Assembly (NCBI GenBank): GCA_020161655.1
Contig: JAIUPC010000006.1
Location: 124,001 to 188,000 of the forward strand
DNA: 64,000 bases
Reading direction: 5' to 3'
Source of the DNA: Pseudomonadota bacterium
GTDB taxonomy: Bacteria > Pseudomonadota > Alphaproteobacteria > Rhodobacterales > Rhodobacteraceae
Every line of letters starts with the position of its first letter. Within the stretch, counting starts at the first letter, position 1. This document shows, piece by piece, positions 52,613 through 64,000 of the stretch. A program made the position numbers and the translations under genes. Under the pieces are notes generated by a model, which saw nothing but the letters and a program-made list of their open reading frames with translations, made no database searches and was not told the origin of the DNA.

Positions 52613-53976
52613 CGGGGCCTCCGTTCGCCGTTCGGGTTCACCCAGATTAGCAGAATGAGACCGAGCGCAAAGAGGAGAACCAAGGGCGCGATCCCAGTCC
52701 GCGCATTGCCAAGCCAGAGCGTGGCGACGGTGATGAGCCCCGGCGCCAGAAACGCCGTGGCCTTGCCCGAAAGCCCGTAAAATCCGAAATCGCCCGCCGC
52801 GTCCTTTTCGGTCGTGTGAAAGACCATGAGCGTGCGGCTCGCCGCCTGCGCGATGCCCCCCGCCGCGCCGATGACCACGCCGCAGCCGTAGAAGATCATG
52901 TCGGGCAGCGAGGAGCCTTCGGCAATCGGCGACCCGAAGAACGAATTGGGCGAGAGGTTCATCATCACGATGATCGTCGCCGTCAGCGCGACCAGCGCCC
53001 AGGCGATCACCGGCTTTGGCCCGACCGAGGAATCGAGCCTGCCGCCCGCCCAGGAGGCGACCGTCGCCGCGATGGCGGCGATGATGCCGAAGGTGCCGCT
53101 CTGGATCACCGTCCAGCCCATGACGTTCGAGGCGAAGGCCCCGCCCAGCGCATAGGTGGCGTTGAGCGCGTCGCGGTAAAGCATCGAGGCGATGAGGAAG
53201 ACCAGCAGGCTCGGCCTGTCCTTCAGGCCACGGATGGTTGTGCCGAGCGCCGAAAGACCCTTCCCAAGCTTCTGCCCGGCGGCGACTGCCGGCTCCCTCA
53301 CCCAAAGGAAGAAGGGGATCATGAAGACCACGTACCAGATCGCGGTGAAAGGCCCGACCGACCGGGTGCCCTCGCGCGTCGCCGGATCAAGGCCGAAGGC
53401 CGGCGCGAGGCCGATCAAGGTCTTTCCGGTCTTTGCATCCTCGGCAAAGAAGAGAAGGAAGACGAAAAGCGCCACAACCCCGCCGAGATAGCCGAAGGCA
53501 AAGCCGGTGCCGGATATCTTGCCCATCTCGTCATGGCTGGCCAGGCCTGGCATCATCGCATTGGTGAAGTTGGTCGCCAGCTCCATGCCGATGAAGCCGA
53601 TCGAGAACCACATGACCGAGGCGAGAAGCGTCGGCATCCCCGGCGTCGTCCACCAAAGCGCGAAGGCGCCGGCGACATACATCACCGAGAAGAGCCAGAT
53701 CCACGGCATCTTGCGCCCGCGGCTGTCGGCGACAACGCCAAGGATCGGGGCAAGGGCGGCGATGATGAAGCCGGTGACGGTCTGCGCGCCGGTCCAGTAG
53801 GCCTGCGAGCTTGCGGCGGCGAGGTCGGGCGCCTGACCTTGCGCCGCGAAGTAACCGCGCGCCACCTCGGCGAAATAGGGGCCGAAGCAGAAGGTCAGGA
53901 GAAGCGTGTTGTAGGGCTGGCTTGCCCAGTCAAAGAACCACCAGCCCCAGATGCGCTTCCTTGCCGATACTGCCAT
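52609..53976 (-). CDS. MFS transporter, UMF1/Atg22-like
   Basis: A 455-aa protein with 11-12 hydrophobic segments. It starts KRIWGWWFFDWASQPYNTLLLTF, a hallmark of the UMF1/Atg22 branch (WxFYDWAxSxYxT), and has VVADSRGRKMPWIW in the first cytosolic loop. Yeast Atg22 exports amino acids; bacterial substrates are unknown. It is translationally coupled to mepA, hinting at uptake of wall-derived products, which is inference only. Confidence 0.9.
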   Translation of the reverse strand: MAVSARKRIWGWWFFDWASQPYNTLLLTFCFGPYFAEVARGYFAAQGQAPDLAAASSQAYWTGAQTVTGFIIAALAPILGVVADSRGRKMPWIWLFSVMYVAGAFALWWTTPGMPTLLASVMWFSIGFIGMELATNFTNAMMPGLASHDEMGKISGTGFAFGYLGGVVALFVFLLFFAEDAKTGKTLIGLAPAFGLDPATREGTRSVGPFTAIWYVVFMIPFFLWVREPAVAAGQKLGKGLSALGTTIRGLKDRPSLLVFLIASMLYRDALNATYALGGAFASNVMGWTVIQSGTFGIIAAIAATVASWAGGRLDSSVGPKPVIAWALVALTATIIVMMNLSPNSFFGSPIAEGSSLPDMIFYGCGVVIGAAGGIAQAASRTLMVFHTTEKDAAGDFGFYGLSGKATAFLAPGLITVATLWLGNARTGIAPLVLLFALGLILLIWVNPNGERRPR

Positions 53977-54041
53977 GTCCTGCCCCCTGTTTTGCGGGGA
54001 TCAAGCCCGAAAAGCCCGCGCCGCGCAAGCGCGGCCTCGCG

Positions 54042-54572
54042 TCAGCGGACCGGCGGCCAGGGCCTTTCGGCGTCGGCGGCGCTCCACGCTGTGACCCAGT
54101 CGGGCAGATCGGGACTCGGGCCTTCATGTCCGGCGGCGGCAGCGACGCGGGCCATGTCGACGATGCCGTTCCCATCTGTAAAGGCAGAGCGGAGCAGCAT
54201 GTGGTTGGTGCATTCACCCTTCCGCCACATGCTTTGCTCCATGTAGATGAAGCGCCGGTCCCAGCCGATCACGCGGCTCACCATCTCGACCCGGTGGAAG
54301 GCGCGGATGCGGCGGCGGTAGCGAACCGAGTTGCCGGCGACCGTCATACCCCATTTCTCGCGCCTCAGGACCGCGACCATCCCGGTCCGCATTGCCAGGG
54401 GCGTGCGGCCTAGATCGTAAAGCGTGAGCGTGCGGCCGTTGTTCAGCTCGACCCAGAAGTCGAGGTCCCATGGCCAGCAGATATGATGCGAGACATGCGC
54501 GTCGGTCAGGCCGAGCGGTTTCGCCTTGCGGAATTTCCACATTTCCTTTGCCAGTCGGACGAAGGGATACAT
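54042..54572 (-). CDS. Hotdog-fold thioesterase-family protein
   Basis: The protein has 176 aa from ATG 54572. The hotdog pattern of THEM6/FcbC-like acyl-CoA thioesterases is visible: WPWDLDFWVELNNGRTLTLYDLGR (the Asp-containing helix start), RRRIRAFHRVEMVSRVIGWD, and FIYMEQSMWRKGE. It probably hydrolyses acyl-CoA esters in the cytosol; the substrate is unknown. It lies 65 nt upstream of the MFS gene on the same strand. Confidence 0.8.
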   Translation of the reverse strand: MYPFVRLAKEMWKFRKAKPLGLTDAHVSHHICWPWDLDFWVELNNGRTLTLYDLGRTPLAMRTGMVAVLRREKWGMTVAGNSVRYRRRIRAFHRVEMVSRVIGWDRRFIYMEQSMWRKGECTNHMLLRSAFTDGNGIVDMARVAAAAGHEGPSPDLPDWVTAWSAADAERPWPPVR

Positions 54573-54725
54573 CGGCGGGTCTTTCCTGATGGGTCTTCCT
54601 GCCGAACTTGTTGTGCCTGACGCCAAGGTCAACCGCGACGTTGCGTTACGAGGTTAAGCGCAACGAGGTTGCGCAAACCCGAGGCAGGCCTTACCTCTCA
54701 GCGCAACCGAAATTCGGAGATGTCG

Positions 54726-55019
54726 ATGGGTTCGCTGTTTGAAGCGCTGATGCTGATCCTCAACGTGGTCTGGTTCATCATGATCGCGCATATCGTGATG
54801 TCCTGGCTTGTCAGCTTCAACGTGCTGAACCAGGGCCAGCCGATGGTGGCGCAGATCTGGTACGGGCTGAACAAGGTGCTTGAGCCTGTCTATGCGCCGA
54901 TCCGCCGGGTGCTGCCGCAGACGCCGGGCATAGACTTCGCGCCCTTGGTCGCCTTCATCATCCTCATCATCCTGCAACGCACCCTCGCCAACAACGCCGG
55001 CTTCTTCTACGGCTACTGA
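54726..55019 (+). CDS. YggT family membrane protein
   Basis: A 97-aa protein with two hydrophobic segments and the YggT signature: WFIMIAHIVMSWLVSF, then LEPVYAPIRRVLPQ-TPGIDFAPLV. Family members are linked to cell division/septum organisation and osmotic tolerance, but the mechanism is unknown. ATG 54726 has GGAG 6 nt upstream, better placed than ATG 54720. It is followed by recQ. Confidence 0.9.
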   Translation: MGSLFEALMLILNVVWFIMIAHIVMSWLVSFNVLNQGQPMVAQIWYGLNKVLEPVYAPIRRVLPQTPGIDFAPLVAFIILIILQRTLANNAGFFYGY

Positions 55020-55083
55020 GCCTTGCCCGTCCCGCCCGGCTGTGGGATGGTCCGCCGGTCAGGCAGATAAGAAACCGGGGCAG

Positions 55084-57101
<2,018 letters not shown>

Positions 57102-57123
<22 letters not shown>

Positions 57124-59324
57124 TCGGGCCGAACGGGCGGCCGCGCATCCGCAGGGGTGAAGGCGAGGATGGTCGACAGGATCGCCGATTTCTTCAACGG
57201 CTTGGTCAGCCAGCGGTCGATGCCGGCCGCCAGAATCCACGCGCCATCGCTATCGGGCGCATGGGCGGTCAGGGCGACGATCGGTACGGCGGAAAGCTGG
57301 GCCGCCATCTCGGCGGCGCGGATCGCTGCGGTGGTTTCGCGCCCGTCCATGCCGGGCATGGAAATGTCCATGAAGATGAGGTCGGGCCGCAAGCGACGCC
57401 ATTCAGCGACCGCCTGATGGCCATCGCTGGCAAACCCGAGGTCGATGTCGAGATCGGCGACCATCTTGCTGAAGACAAGCTGGTTGGTCCGGTTGTCCTC
57501 GACGGTGAGGACGCGCATCGGGCGCCGGCGCCTGGCCTCCTCCGCCCCGCCGCCACCTTGCGGCAGGGCCGGATAGGACAGCGCTTCCAGAAGGCGGAAA
57601 AGCGCGCTCCGCAGCACAGGCTGCGCGATGAGATGCACGCCCGGCAGGTCGGGCAGGGTGGCACCTTCCGCCGCCGCCAGCGCGACCGGCGCGGCGATAC
57701 CGCTTTCCCGCAGGGCGCGCACGAAACCCTCTCCGTCCAGACGCGGCGATTGCTCGGCGAGGATGAGGTCGACGGCACTTGCGCCGGGGGCGGCCAAAGC
57801 CTCCTCCCCGCTGCGGCAGGCGGTGACGGCAAGGCCGAAAGTCTCAATCTGGCGTTGCAGGATGACCCGGCTGATCTGCGCTTCGGCGACGACAAGGACC
57901 CTTTGCAGACGGACCGGGCGCTGCGGCGCGATGCCGGAGGTGATCGGCTCTGCGGCGGGCAGGATGATGCGGAAGCCGAAACACGACCCCTCCCCCGGCT
58001 CGCTTTCCACCCACATGGTGCCGCCCATCAGATCGACAAGCTGGCGCGTGATGGCGAGACCAAGCCCGGTGCCCTCGAACTGACGGTTCGATTCGCTTTC
58101 GACCTGGCTGAACTCCCCGAAGATCGCATCGAGATGCTCCGCCGCGATGCCGATCCCGCTATCCTCGACGCTGATATGCAGCTCGAACCGGCCCTCGCCG
58201 CGTTCGATCCCGACGACGCGGGCAAGGACGTGACCGGACTGGGTGAACTTGACCGCATTGCCGAGAAGATTGGTGAGGATCTGCCGCACCCGGCCCCGGT
58301 CGCCGATGAAGCGGGTCGGCAGGAAGAGGTCGAAATCGGCGAGGACCGAGATGCGCTTTTCCTGCGCCGAGGGCTGCAGCAGCAGGATCACCTCATGCAG
58401 GCAGCGTTCAAGATCGAAAGGCTCGGGGTAAAGCTTCAGCCTTTGCGCCTCGATCTTGGAATAGTCGAGCACGTCGTTGATGATGGTCAAAAGCGCCTCG
58501 CCCGAACTGCGGATCGTCTCGGCGCAAAGCCGCTGTTCATCGGTCAGCGCGGTTTCGCAAAGAAGCTCCGCCATGCCGACGACGCCGTTCATCGGTGTCC
58601 GTATCTCGTGGCTCATGTTGGCGAGGAAGGCGGATTTCGCCCGGCTCGCCGCCTCGGCCTTTTCGCGCGCCTCGCTCAACTCGGCCTCGCGCGCGACGGC
58701 TTGTGTGATATCGCGGGCAAGGCTGACAAGGTCGCCAAAGGCGCCGCGACGGTCCATCAGTCGAAAGTGCCGGCCGTCGCCAAGATGGATCACCCGTGGT
58801 TCGATCTCATCCCCGACGATGCGCGCGATCATCGCCTCGTGCCAGGCCTGCCGTACCTCCGTCGCGGCGCCGGCGAAGGCGCGCTCGGCGAGCCGGGTCA
58901 CGATGTCGGAATAGGCGATCTCCGCCAGCGGCATCTCCTCCTCCCCGATCATCGAAAGATAGACCCGGTTGGCTGCAATCAGCCGCTGCCGCTTGTCGAA
59001 AAGCGCGAAGCCGTCGCGGATGGTTTCCAGCGCCTCCCACAGGCGGCGCTCGGCGGTGCGGGCGGCGGCATTGGCCCTTTCAAGCTCGCCCAGCATCTCA
59101 GAGGTCTGATCGCGGAGCGCCTCGGCCTCGGACCGGGCGGTTTCCAGCCCCTGGCGCTGTTCGACCACCTCTTCGGACAAAGCGCGGGCGTGGCGGGCAA
59201 GCTGGACATTGGCCGCGAAAAGCTCACGCTGCTTCTGTTCCAGAAGCCGTTCAGCGGCGAGCCTGCCGCGGCGTTCCCTGGCGAGCCTCTCGATGTAACT
59301 CAACCCTGTCTCCGCCCGGTTCAT
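57102..59324 (-). CDS. Hybrid sensor histidine kinase with PAS and two receiver domains
   Basis: The protein has 740 aa from ATG 59324, with AGAGGGCAGG upstream. It has no TM segment, so it is cytosolic. Order: coiled coil (about 20-110), PAS-like domain (DGFALFDKRQRLIAANRVYL), HisKA with phospho-His in SHEIRTPMNGVVGMAELL, HATPase with NLLGNAVKFT, DSGIGI and GTGLGLAIT, then a degenerate receiver and a complete receiver (VEDNRTNQ, FMDISMPGMDGRE). In the first receiver the Asp position reads LILAEQSPRLDG, so Glu replaces the acceptor. The signal and target are unknown. Confidence 0.93.
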
Positions 59325-59450
59325 CCTGCCCTCTGCGCGAATGTGAACCGGAGGATGAGCGTTCCGTGTGAAGGAAAGTTGAACAGCCGCCTTGCTTGCG
59401 AATCCGGTGCGTAGCGGCCAGCATGGCCAAGCCAGCAGAAGGAGAAACCG

Positions 59451-62400
59451 ATGCGCGCGCCCGGCCTTGCCCTGATCCTTTCCGTTTTGTCCGCAACCGT
59501 CGCCGGGGCCCAGGAGCGGACCTATGTGCCCGAACGGCGCGCGGTGCTGGTGCAGGATGTGGATTTCTACGGCTCCGACCTCTCCTCGGTGTTCGACACC
59601 ACGCGCGAGGCCTGCGAAAGCGCCTGCATCGCGGAAAGCGCCTGTCAGGCCTTCACCTTCAACGCGCGCTCGAACGCCTGTTTCCTCAAGTCCGAAGTCA
59701 GCCGGCAGGACCCCTATCAGGGCGCCCTTTCCGGCATGATCCATGCCGCCGAGGCAGGGGCCGGGACCCGTGCCGCAACACGCGCCGGGGAGATGACCTT
59801 CCTCCGCCCCGAGGATTTCGACGCGGCCCTTGCCCAGGCGGGGGCGATGGCGGCGGAACATGTCACCGGCACCGCAACGGCGGAAGAGCTTCTTGACCGC
59901 GCCAGCGAGGCGCGTGCGGCCAATGACTTCCGCGGCGCGGCGCGGCTGACCGGTGCTGCGATCAACCTGACGGACGCTGCCGGCCTCTGGTCGGACTATG
60001 CCGATCTTCTGCTGGCGATCCCGCCGAATGACGACAGCGAAAGCCGCGGCCTCGCCGCCCGCGCCACCTCCGCCGCGATCAATGCCTATCTCAGGGGCGA
60101 CGGCGGTGCCGCCGGGGCCACCGCGCTCGCCACCCTCGCCCGTGCTTTTGACCGCACCGAACGCGGGCGCGACATGATCCCGGCGCTGCGCCTCGCGCAA
60201 ACGCTCCAGCCGCGCGACGATACGGCGGCGGCGATGGACGATGCCATCGGCAAGTATGGCTTCCGCATCGCCGAGACGCAGGTCGACAGCGACAGCGCCT
60301 CCCCCCGCATCTGCGCCACCTTTACCGAGGACCTGATCGCGGCCGGCACCGACTATGCGACCTTCGTGAAACTGCCGGAACAGGGTCTTTCCGCCGATGC
60401 CACGGGCCGGCAGGTCTGTGTCGGCGGGGTGGAGCATGGCAAGCGCTACTCTGTCACCTTCCGCGAGGGTCTTCCCGCAGCGGATGGCCAGACCCTCGCC
60501 AAGGACACCGAGATCGCGCTTTATGTCCGCGACCGGACGCCCGCCGCCCGCTTCCCCGGCCGCGCCTATGTCCTGCCGCGCGTCGGGCAAGGCGGCATCC
60601 CGGTCGAGACGGTGAATGCCGAAACGCTGGACCTGACGCTGCTTCGGGTCTCTGACCGCAACCTCGTCCGCGCGATCCAGTCCGATTTCTTCGGCCGCCC
60701 GCTTGACCAATGGTCGTCCGAGACCTTCCGCAGCGACGTCGCCGAAGAGGTCTGGTCCGGCACCGGCAAGGTGTCGATGGAGGTCAACCGCGACATGACG
60801 ACGCTGCTGCCGCTCGACGATGTGATGAAGGGCCAGAAGCCCGGCGTTTATGCACTTCAGGCGGCGGTGCCGGGGCTTGACCCCTATGACCACCCGCCCG
60901 CGACGCAATGGTTCGTCATCTCCGACCTTGGCCTCACGAGCTTGAGCGGCACCGATGGCCTCAATGTCTTCGTGCGCGGGCTTGCGGATGCGGCAGTGGT
61001 CGAGGGGGCAGAGGTCACGCTCGTCTCGCGCGCCAATGCGGTGATCGGTACGGCAAAGACCGACGCGCAGGGCTATGCCCGCTTCGACGCCGGCCTGACG
61101 GCAGGAACCGGTGCTGCGGCGCCGGCGCTCCTGACCGTCGGCAAGGGCGACGATTTCGCCTTCCTGTCGCTGACCGAGGCGGAGTTTGACCTGTCCGACC
61201 GGGGCGTCGCCGGGCGCGAGGCTGCGCCGCCGGTGGATGTGTTCCTGTCGACGGACCGCGGCGCCTACCGCGCCGGTGAGACGGTGAACGCCACGATCCT
61301 GGCCCGCGACAGCCGGATGGCAGCGCTTGAGGGCCTGCCGCTGACGGTGCGGCTGATGCGGCCGGACGGGGTCGAATACAGCCGGATGCTGGCGCCCGAT
61401 GCCGGCGCCGGCGGGCATGTCGCCAGCATGAGCCTTGCCGGCAACGCGCCGCGCGGCACCTGGAGGATCGAAAGCTTCCTGAAGGAAGACAACATTCTGG
61501 CCGCCCAGAGCTTCCTTGTGGAGGATTTCCTGCCGGAGCGGATCGACTTCACCCTGTCGCTGCCCGAAACCCCGGCGCGCCTCGCAGAAACGCTGCCCCT
61601 GACCGTCGATGCGCGCTACCTCTTCGGCGCGCCCGGAGCCGGGCTTGCCGTCGAAGGCGATGTCAGGCTTTTCGCTCTCGACAAGCTCGACGCCTTTCCC
61701 GGCTATGTCTTCGGCCGCTATGATGAACCCTTCTCGCCCTGGCGCGATGCGATCGCGGATGCAGGCGTGACCGATGAGGCCGGGCAGGCAACGCTTCCCG
61801 TCGCCCTCCCCGATCTTGGCGAAAGCGCCAACCGGCCGCTTGAGGCGCAGGTTTCTGTCCGCGTGAAGGAGGGCTCCGGCCGCCCGGTCGAACGCCAGAT
61901 CTCCCGCACGGTGCTGCCGGAAACCCCGGTGATCGGCATCAAGCCGGGTTTCGAGGGCGGCGTGGTGCCGCAGGGCGATCAGGCGGCTTTCCAGATCATC
62001 GCCGTGGGCCCCGATGCGAAAGCGGCGGCGCGCAAGGTCCTCTGGACGCTCAACCGGCTTGAGACGAACTACCAGTGGTATTCGCTTTACGGCAACTGGA
62101 ACTGGGAGGTGACGACAACCCGCGCCGAGGTTGCCTCGGGCGATCTCACGCTGACCGCCGAGGGGCCGCAGACCGTGGCGGCACCGGTCGACTGGGGCAA
62201 CTACGAGCTTGTCGTGGAAGCGGCGGATGGCGCCTATACCGCCAGCGCAGTCTCTTTCTACGCCGGCTGGTATGCGCCCGCCGATACGGCGAAAACGCCT
62301 GACACGCTGGACCTGACGCTCGACAAACCCGCCTACAGGCCGGGAGAGACGGCGAAGGTCCGGATCGAGCCACGCGCCGATGGCATCGCCCTCATCTCCG

Positions 62401-64000
62401 TCCTGTCGAACCGGCTCATCGACATGAAGGCCGTGCCGGTCAAGGCGGGTGAGAACCTCATTGACCTGCCCGTCACCGACGACTGGGGCGCAGGCGCCTA
62501 TGTCACGGCCTCCGTGATCCGGCCCTTGTCGGCTGACGCCGGCCGCACCCCCGTCCGCGCCATGGGCCTGTCTTACGCGCCGGTCGATCCCGGCTCGCGG
62601 AAACTGACCGCGACGCTTGAGGTTCCAGCCGAGGCCGAACCGCGCGGGCCGCTGCCGGTCGCGCTGAAGGTCGAGGGCGCGGCGGAGGGCGATACCGTCT
62701 ATGCCACCATCGCCGCCGTCGATCTTGGCATCCTGAACCTGACCGGCTTCACCGCGCCCGACCCGGAAGCGCATTACTTCGGCCAGAGGAAGCTTGGCGT
62801 CGGCATCCGCGACATCTATGGCCGCCTGATCGACGGCAGCAATGGAACCCCCGGCTCCGTCCGCTCCGGCGGTGATGCGGGCACCGGCCTCAAGATGCAG
62901 GCGCCGCCGCCGACCGAGGAACTGGTGGCCTATTTCTCCGGCCCGCTGACCGTCGGTGCGGATGGCTACGCCCGCACCGATTTCGCCCTGCCCTCGTTCA
63001 ACGGCACCGTCAGGGTGATGGCCGTGGCCTGGTCGAAAACCGCCATCGGCCAGGCCGAGGCGGATGTGCTGGTGCGCGATCCCGTGGTCGTCACCGCCTC
63101 CGTCCCGCGCTTTCTGTCGCCCGGCGATCAAAGCCGGCTTCTGTTGGAGATCGTCCATGCCTCCGGCCCCGCCGGTCGCAACGGCCTTGATGTGACCGCC
63201 GAAGGTCTGACGCTTGGCACCGCGCCCTCGGGCGTCGATCTGGCCGAAAAGGGCAAGGCCGTGATCTCCGTCCCGATCACCGCCGCGAGCGAGGAGGGCC
63301 TTGCCGCCGTCCGCGTCGCCCTGACCACGCCGGCGGGCAAGCAACTGGTGAAGACGCTGACCCTGCCGGTCGAAACCCATGACCCGGAAATTGCGCGCCA
63401 GAGCCGGTTCGAGCTTGCGTCAGGCGCCACCTTCACGCTTGACCGCAACGCCTTCGCCGGCCTCGTTCCCGGCACCGGTCGCGCCACGCTGGCCGCAGGC
63501 CCGCTCGCCCGCTTCGACGCGCCCGGCCTTCTGGCCACGCTTGACGCCTATCCCTACGGCTGCACCGAACAGCTCACCTCCAAGGCGCTGCCGCTTCTCT
63601 ATTTCGAGGATGTGTCTTCCGCCCTCGGCGTCAGCCTCGACGGCGATGTGAGGAAAAGGGTCGAGGAAAGCTTGTCGGAGATCCTGCTCAACCAGTCCGC
63701 CAACGGTTCCTTCGGCCTCTGGTACCCGGATTCCGGCGACCTTTGGCTCGACGCCTTCGTCACCGATTTCCTGAGCCGCGCCCGCGCCAAGGGCTATGCC
63801 GTGCCTGATGCCGCCTTCAGGAACGCGCTCGACAATCTCAGGAACCAGGTGAACTACGCGCCCGATTTCGAAGCCGAGGGCGGGCCCTATGCCTATGCGC
63901 TGATGGTCCTCGCCCGCGAAGGCGCCGCCGCTGTCGGCGACCTGCGCTACTATGCCGACGTCAAGGCCGCGGCCTTCGACACGCCCATCGCGGCGGCCCA
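59451..64000 (+). CDS. Alpha-2-macroglobulin family protein with PAN domain (3' end outside window)
   Basis: The frame runs from ATG 59451 (GGAG site 6-7 nt before it) without a stop to the window end: more than 1516 codons. A signal peptide (LALILSVLSATVAGAQ) is followed by a PAN/Apple-like domain (about residues 35-95, cysteines in REACESACIAESACQAFTFN and NACFL). MG-type beta domains make up the middle. The thioester motif GCTEQ has C1371, E1373 and Q1374, so the covalent protease trap of this family is intact. It probably guards the periplasm against proteases, often alongside PBP1C, whose gene would lie beyond the window. Confidence 0.93.
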   Translation, partial: MRAPGLALILSVLSATVAGAQERTYVPERRAVLVQDVDFYGSDLSSVFDTTREACESACIAESACQAFTFNARSNACFLKSEVSRQDPYQGALSGMIHAAEAGAGTRAATRAGEMTFLRPEDFDAALAQAGAMAAEHVTGTATAEELLDRASEARAANDFRGAARLTGAAINLTDAAGLWSDYADLLLAIPPNDDSESRGLAARATSAAINAYLRGDGGAAGATALATLARAFDRTERGRDMIPALRLAQTLQPRDDTAAAMDDAIGKYGFRIAETQVDSDSASPRICATFTEDLIAAGTDYATFVKLPEQGLSADATGRQVCVGGVEHGKRYSVTFREGLPAADGQTLAKDTEIALYVRDRTPAARFPGRAYVLPRVGQGGIPVETVNAETLDLTLLRVSDRNLVRAIQSDFFGRPLDQWSSETFRSDVAEEVWSGTGKVSMEVNRDMTTLLPLDDVMKGQKPGVYALQAAVPGLDPYDHPPATQWFVISDLGLTSLSGTDGLNVFVRGLADAAVVEGAEVTLVSRANAVIGTAKTDAQGYARFDAGLTAGTGAAAPALLTVGKGDDFAFLSLTEAEFDLSDRGVAGREAAPPVDVFLSTDRGAYRAGETVNATILARDSRMAALEGLPLTVRLMRPDGVEYSRMLAPDAGAGGHVASMSLAGNAPRGTWRIESFLKEDNILAAQSFLVEDFLPERIDFTLSLPETPARLAETLPLTVDARYLFGAPGAGLAVEGDVRLFALDKLDAFPGYVFGRYDEPFSPWRDAIADAGVTDEAGQATLPVALPDLGESANRPLEAQVSVRVKEGSGRPVERQISRTVLPETPVIGIKPGFEGGVVPQGDQAAFQIIAVGPDAKAAARKVLWTLNRLETNYQWYSLYGNWNWEVTTTRAEVASGDLTLTAEGPQTVAAPVDWGNYELVVEAADGAYTASAVSFYAGWYAPADTAKTPDTLDLTLDKPAYRPGETAKVRIEPRADGIALISVLSNRLIDMKAVPVKAGENLIDLPVTDDWGAGAYVTASVIRPLSADAGRTPVRAMGLSYAPVDPGSRKLTATLEVPAEAEPRGPLPVALKVEGAAEGDTVYATIAAVDLGILNLTGFTAPDPEAHYFGQRKLGVGIRDIYGRLIDGSNGTPGSVRSGGDAGTGLKMQAPPPTEELVAYFSGPLTVGADGYARTDFALPSFNGTVRVMAVAWSKTAIGQAEADVLVRDPVVVTASVPRFLSPGDQSRLLLEIVHASGPAGRNGLDVTAEGLTLGTAPSGVDLAEKGKAVISVPITAASEEGLAAVRVALTTPAGKQLVKTLTLPVETHDPEIARQSRFELASGATFTLDRNAFAGLVPGTGRATLAAGPLARFDAPGLLATLDAYPYGCTEQLTSKALPLLYFEDVSSALGVSLDGDVRKRVEESLSEILLNQSANGSFGLWYPDSGDLWLDAFVTDFLSRARAKGYAVPDAAFRNALDNLRNQVNYAPDFEAEGGPYAYALMVLAREGAAAVGDLRYYADVKAAAFDTPIAAA

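Noticed and set aside
59325..63380. A very long minus-strand open frame (over 4 kb upstream of the histidine kinase start)
   Set aside because: It is antisense to the alpha-2-macroglobulin gene, which has a signal peptide, PAN domain and thioester motif. The open antisense frame follows from high G+C codon bias; the kinase starts at 59324.

Overview
The window is high-G+C DNA (about 65-75% in the lines I counted) with compact, often overlapping genes. It fits an alphaproteobacterium of the Rhodobacteraceae/Paracoccaceae group. The reasons are the VPLPA-CTERM/exosortase pair, a small protein of the GTA head-spike-base type, and the housekeeping gene set. No tRNA, rRNA operon, insertion sequence or CRISPR array was seen.

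Layout. 0-3 kb: the 3' end of pheT, then three toxin-antitoxin-like units (an orphan BrnA-like protein, ccdAB, and a Fic protein with a short partner). 3-10 kb: ftsK, an aminotransferase and an amidase on the minus strand, and a UbiH-type hydroxylase diverging from the amidase. 10.2-12.6 kb: a low-G+C (about 40-45%) island with one 683-aa gene that combines a STAND-type NTPase with a C-terminal HEPN-like RN-x3-H motif; an imperfect 16-17-bp direct repeat flanks it. 12.6-23.7 kb: housekeeping genes (Trm112-like, LON-substrate-binding, cnoX, dapD, threonine dehydratase, LOG family, NYN nuclease, pncA-pncB, Hsp70-like, trhO).

23.6-48.6 kb is an exopolysaccharide and protein-sorting region. It holds a phosphoglycosyltransferase, four glycosyltransferases, Wzy-like polymerase, Wzx-like flippase, Wzz-like chain-length protein, tyrosine kinase, ExeA-like ATPase, PrsT-like TPR lipoprotein, OPX export protein, an outer-membrane barrel, a fused exosortase-EpsI protein, one VPLPA-CTERM substrate, a rhomboid protease and an acyltransferase. 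Between the polymerase and a glycosyltransferase lie a large SGNH-esterase/LamG-like protein and a GTA-type spike-base protein. Together these suggest a Wzx/Wzy-dependent polysaccharide with sorted surface proteins and possibly a phage/GTA-derived enzyme acting on it.

48.7-64 kb: arfB, an MltB-type transglycosylase, a 625-bp intergenic region rich in hairpins, then a queuosine-precursor transporter, mepA, an MFS transporter, a thioesterase, yggT, recQ, a hybrid histidine kinase and the first 4.5 kb of an alpha-2-macroglobulin gene. The hairpin region carries an 18-nt match to the 3' end of 16S rRNA; read on the minus strand this is an extreme Shine-Dalgarno in front of an 18-codon frame.

The best candidates for something undescribed are the STAND-HEPN island, the structured element at 50.76-50.95 kb, and the spike/esterase pair inside the polysaccharide locus.
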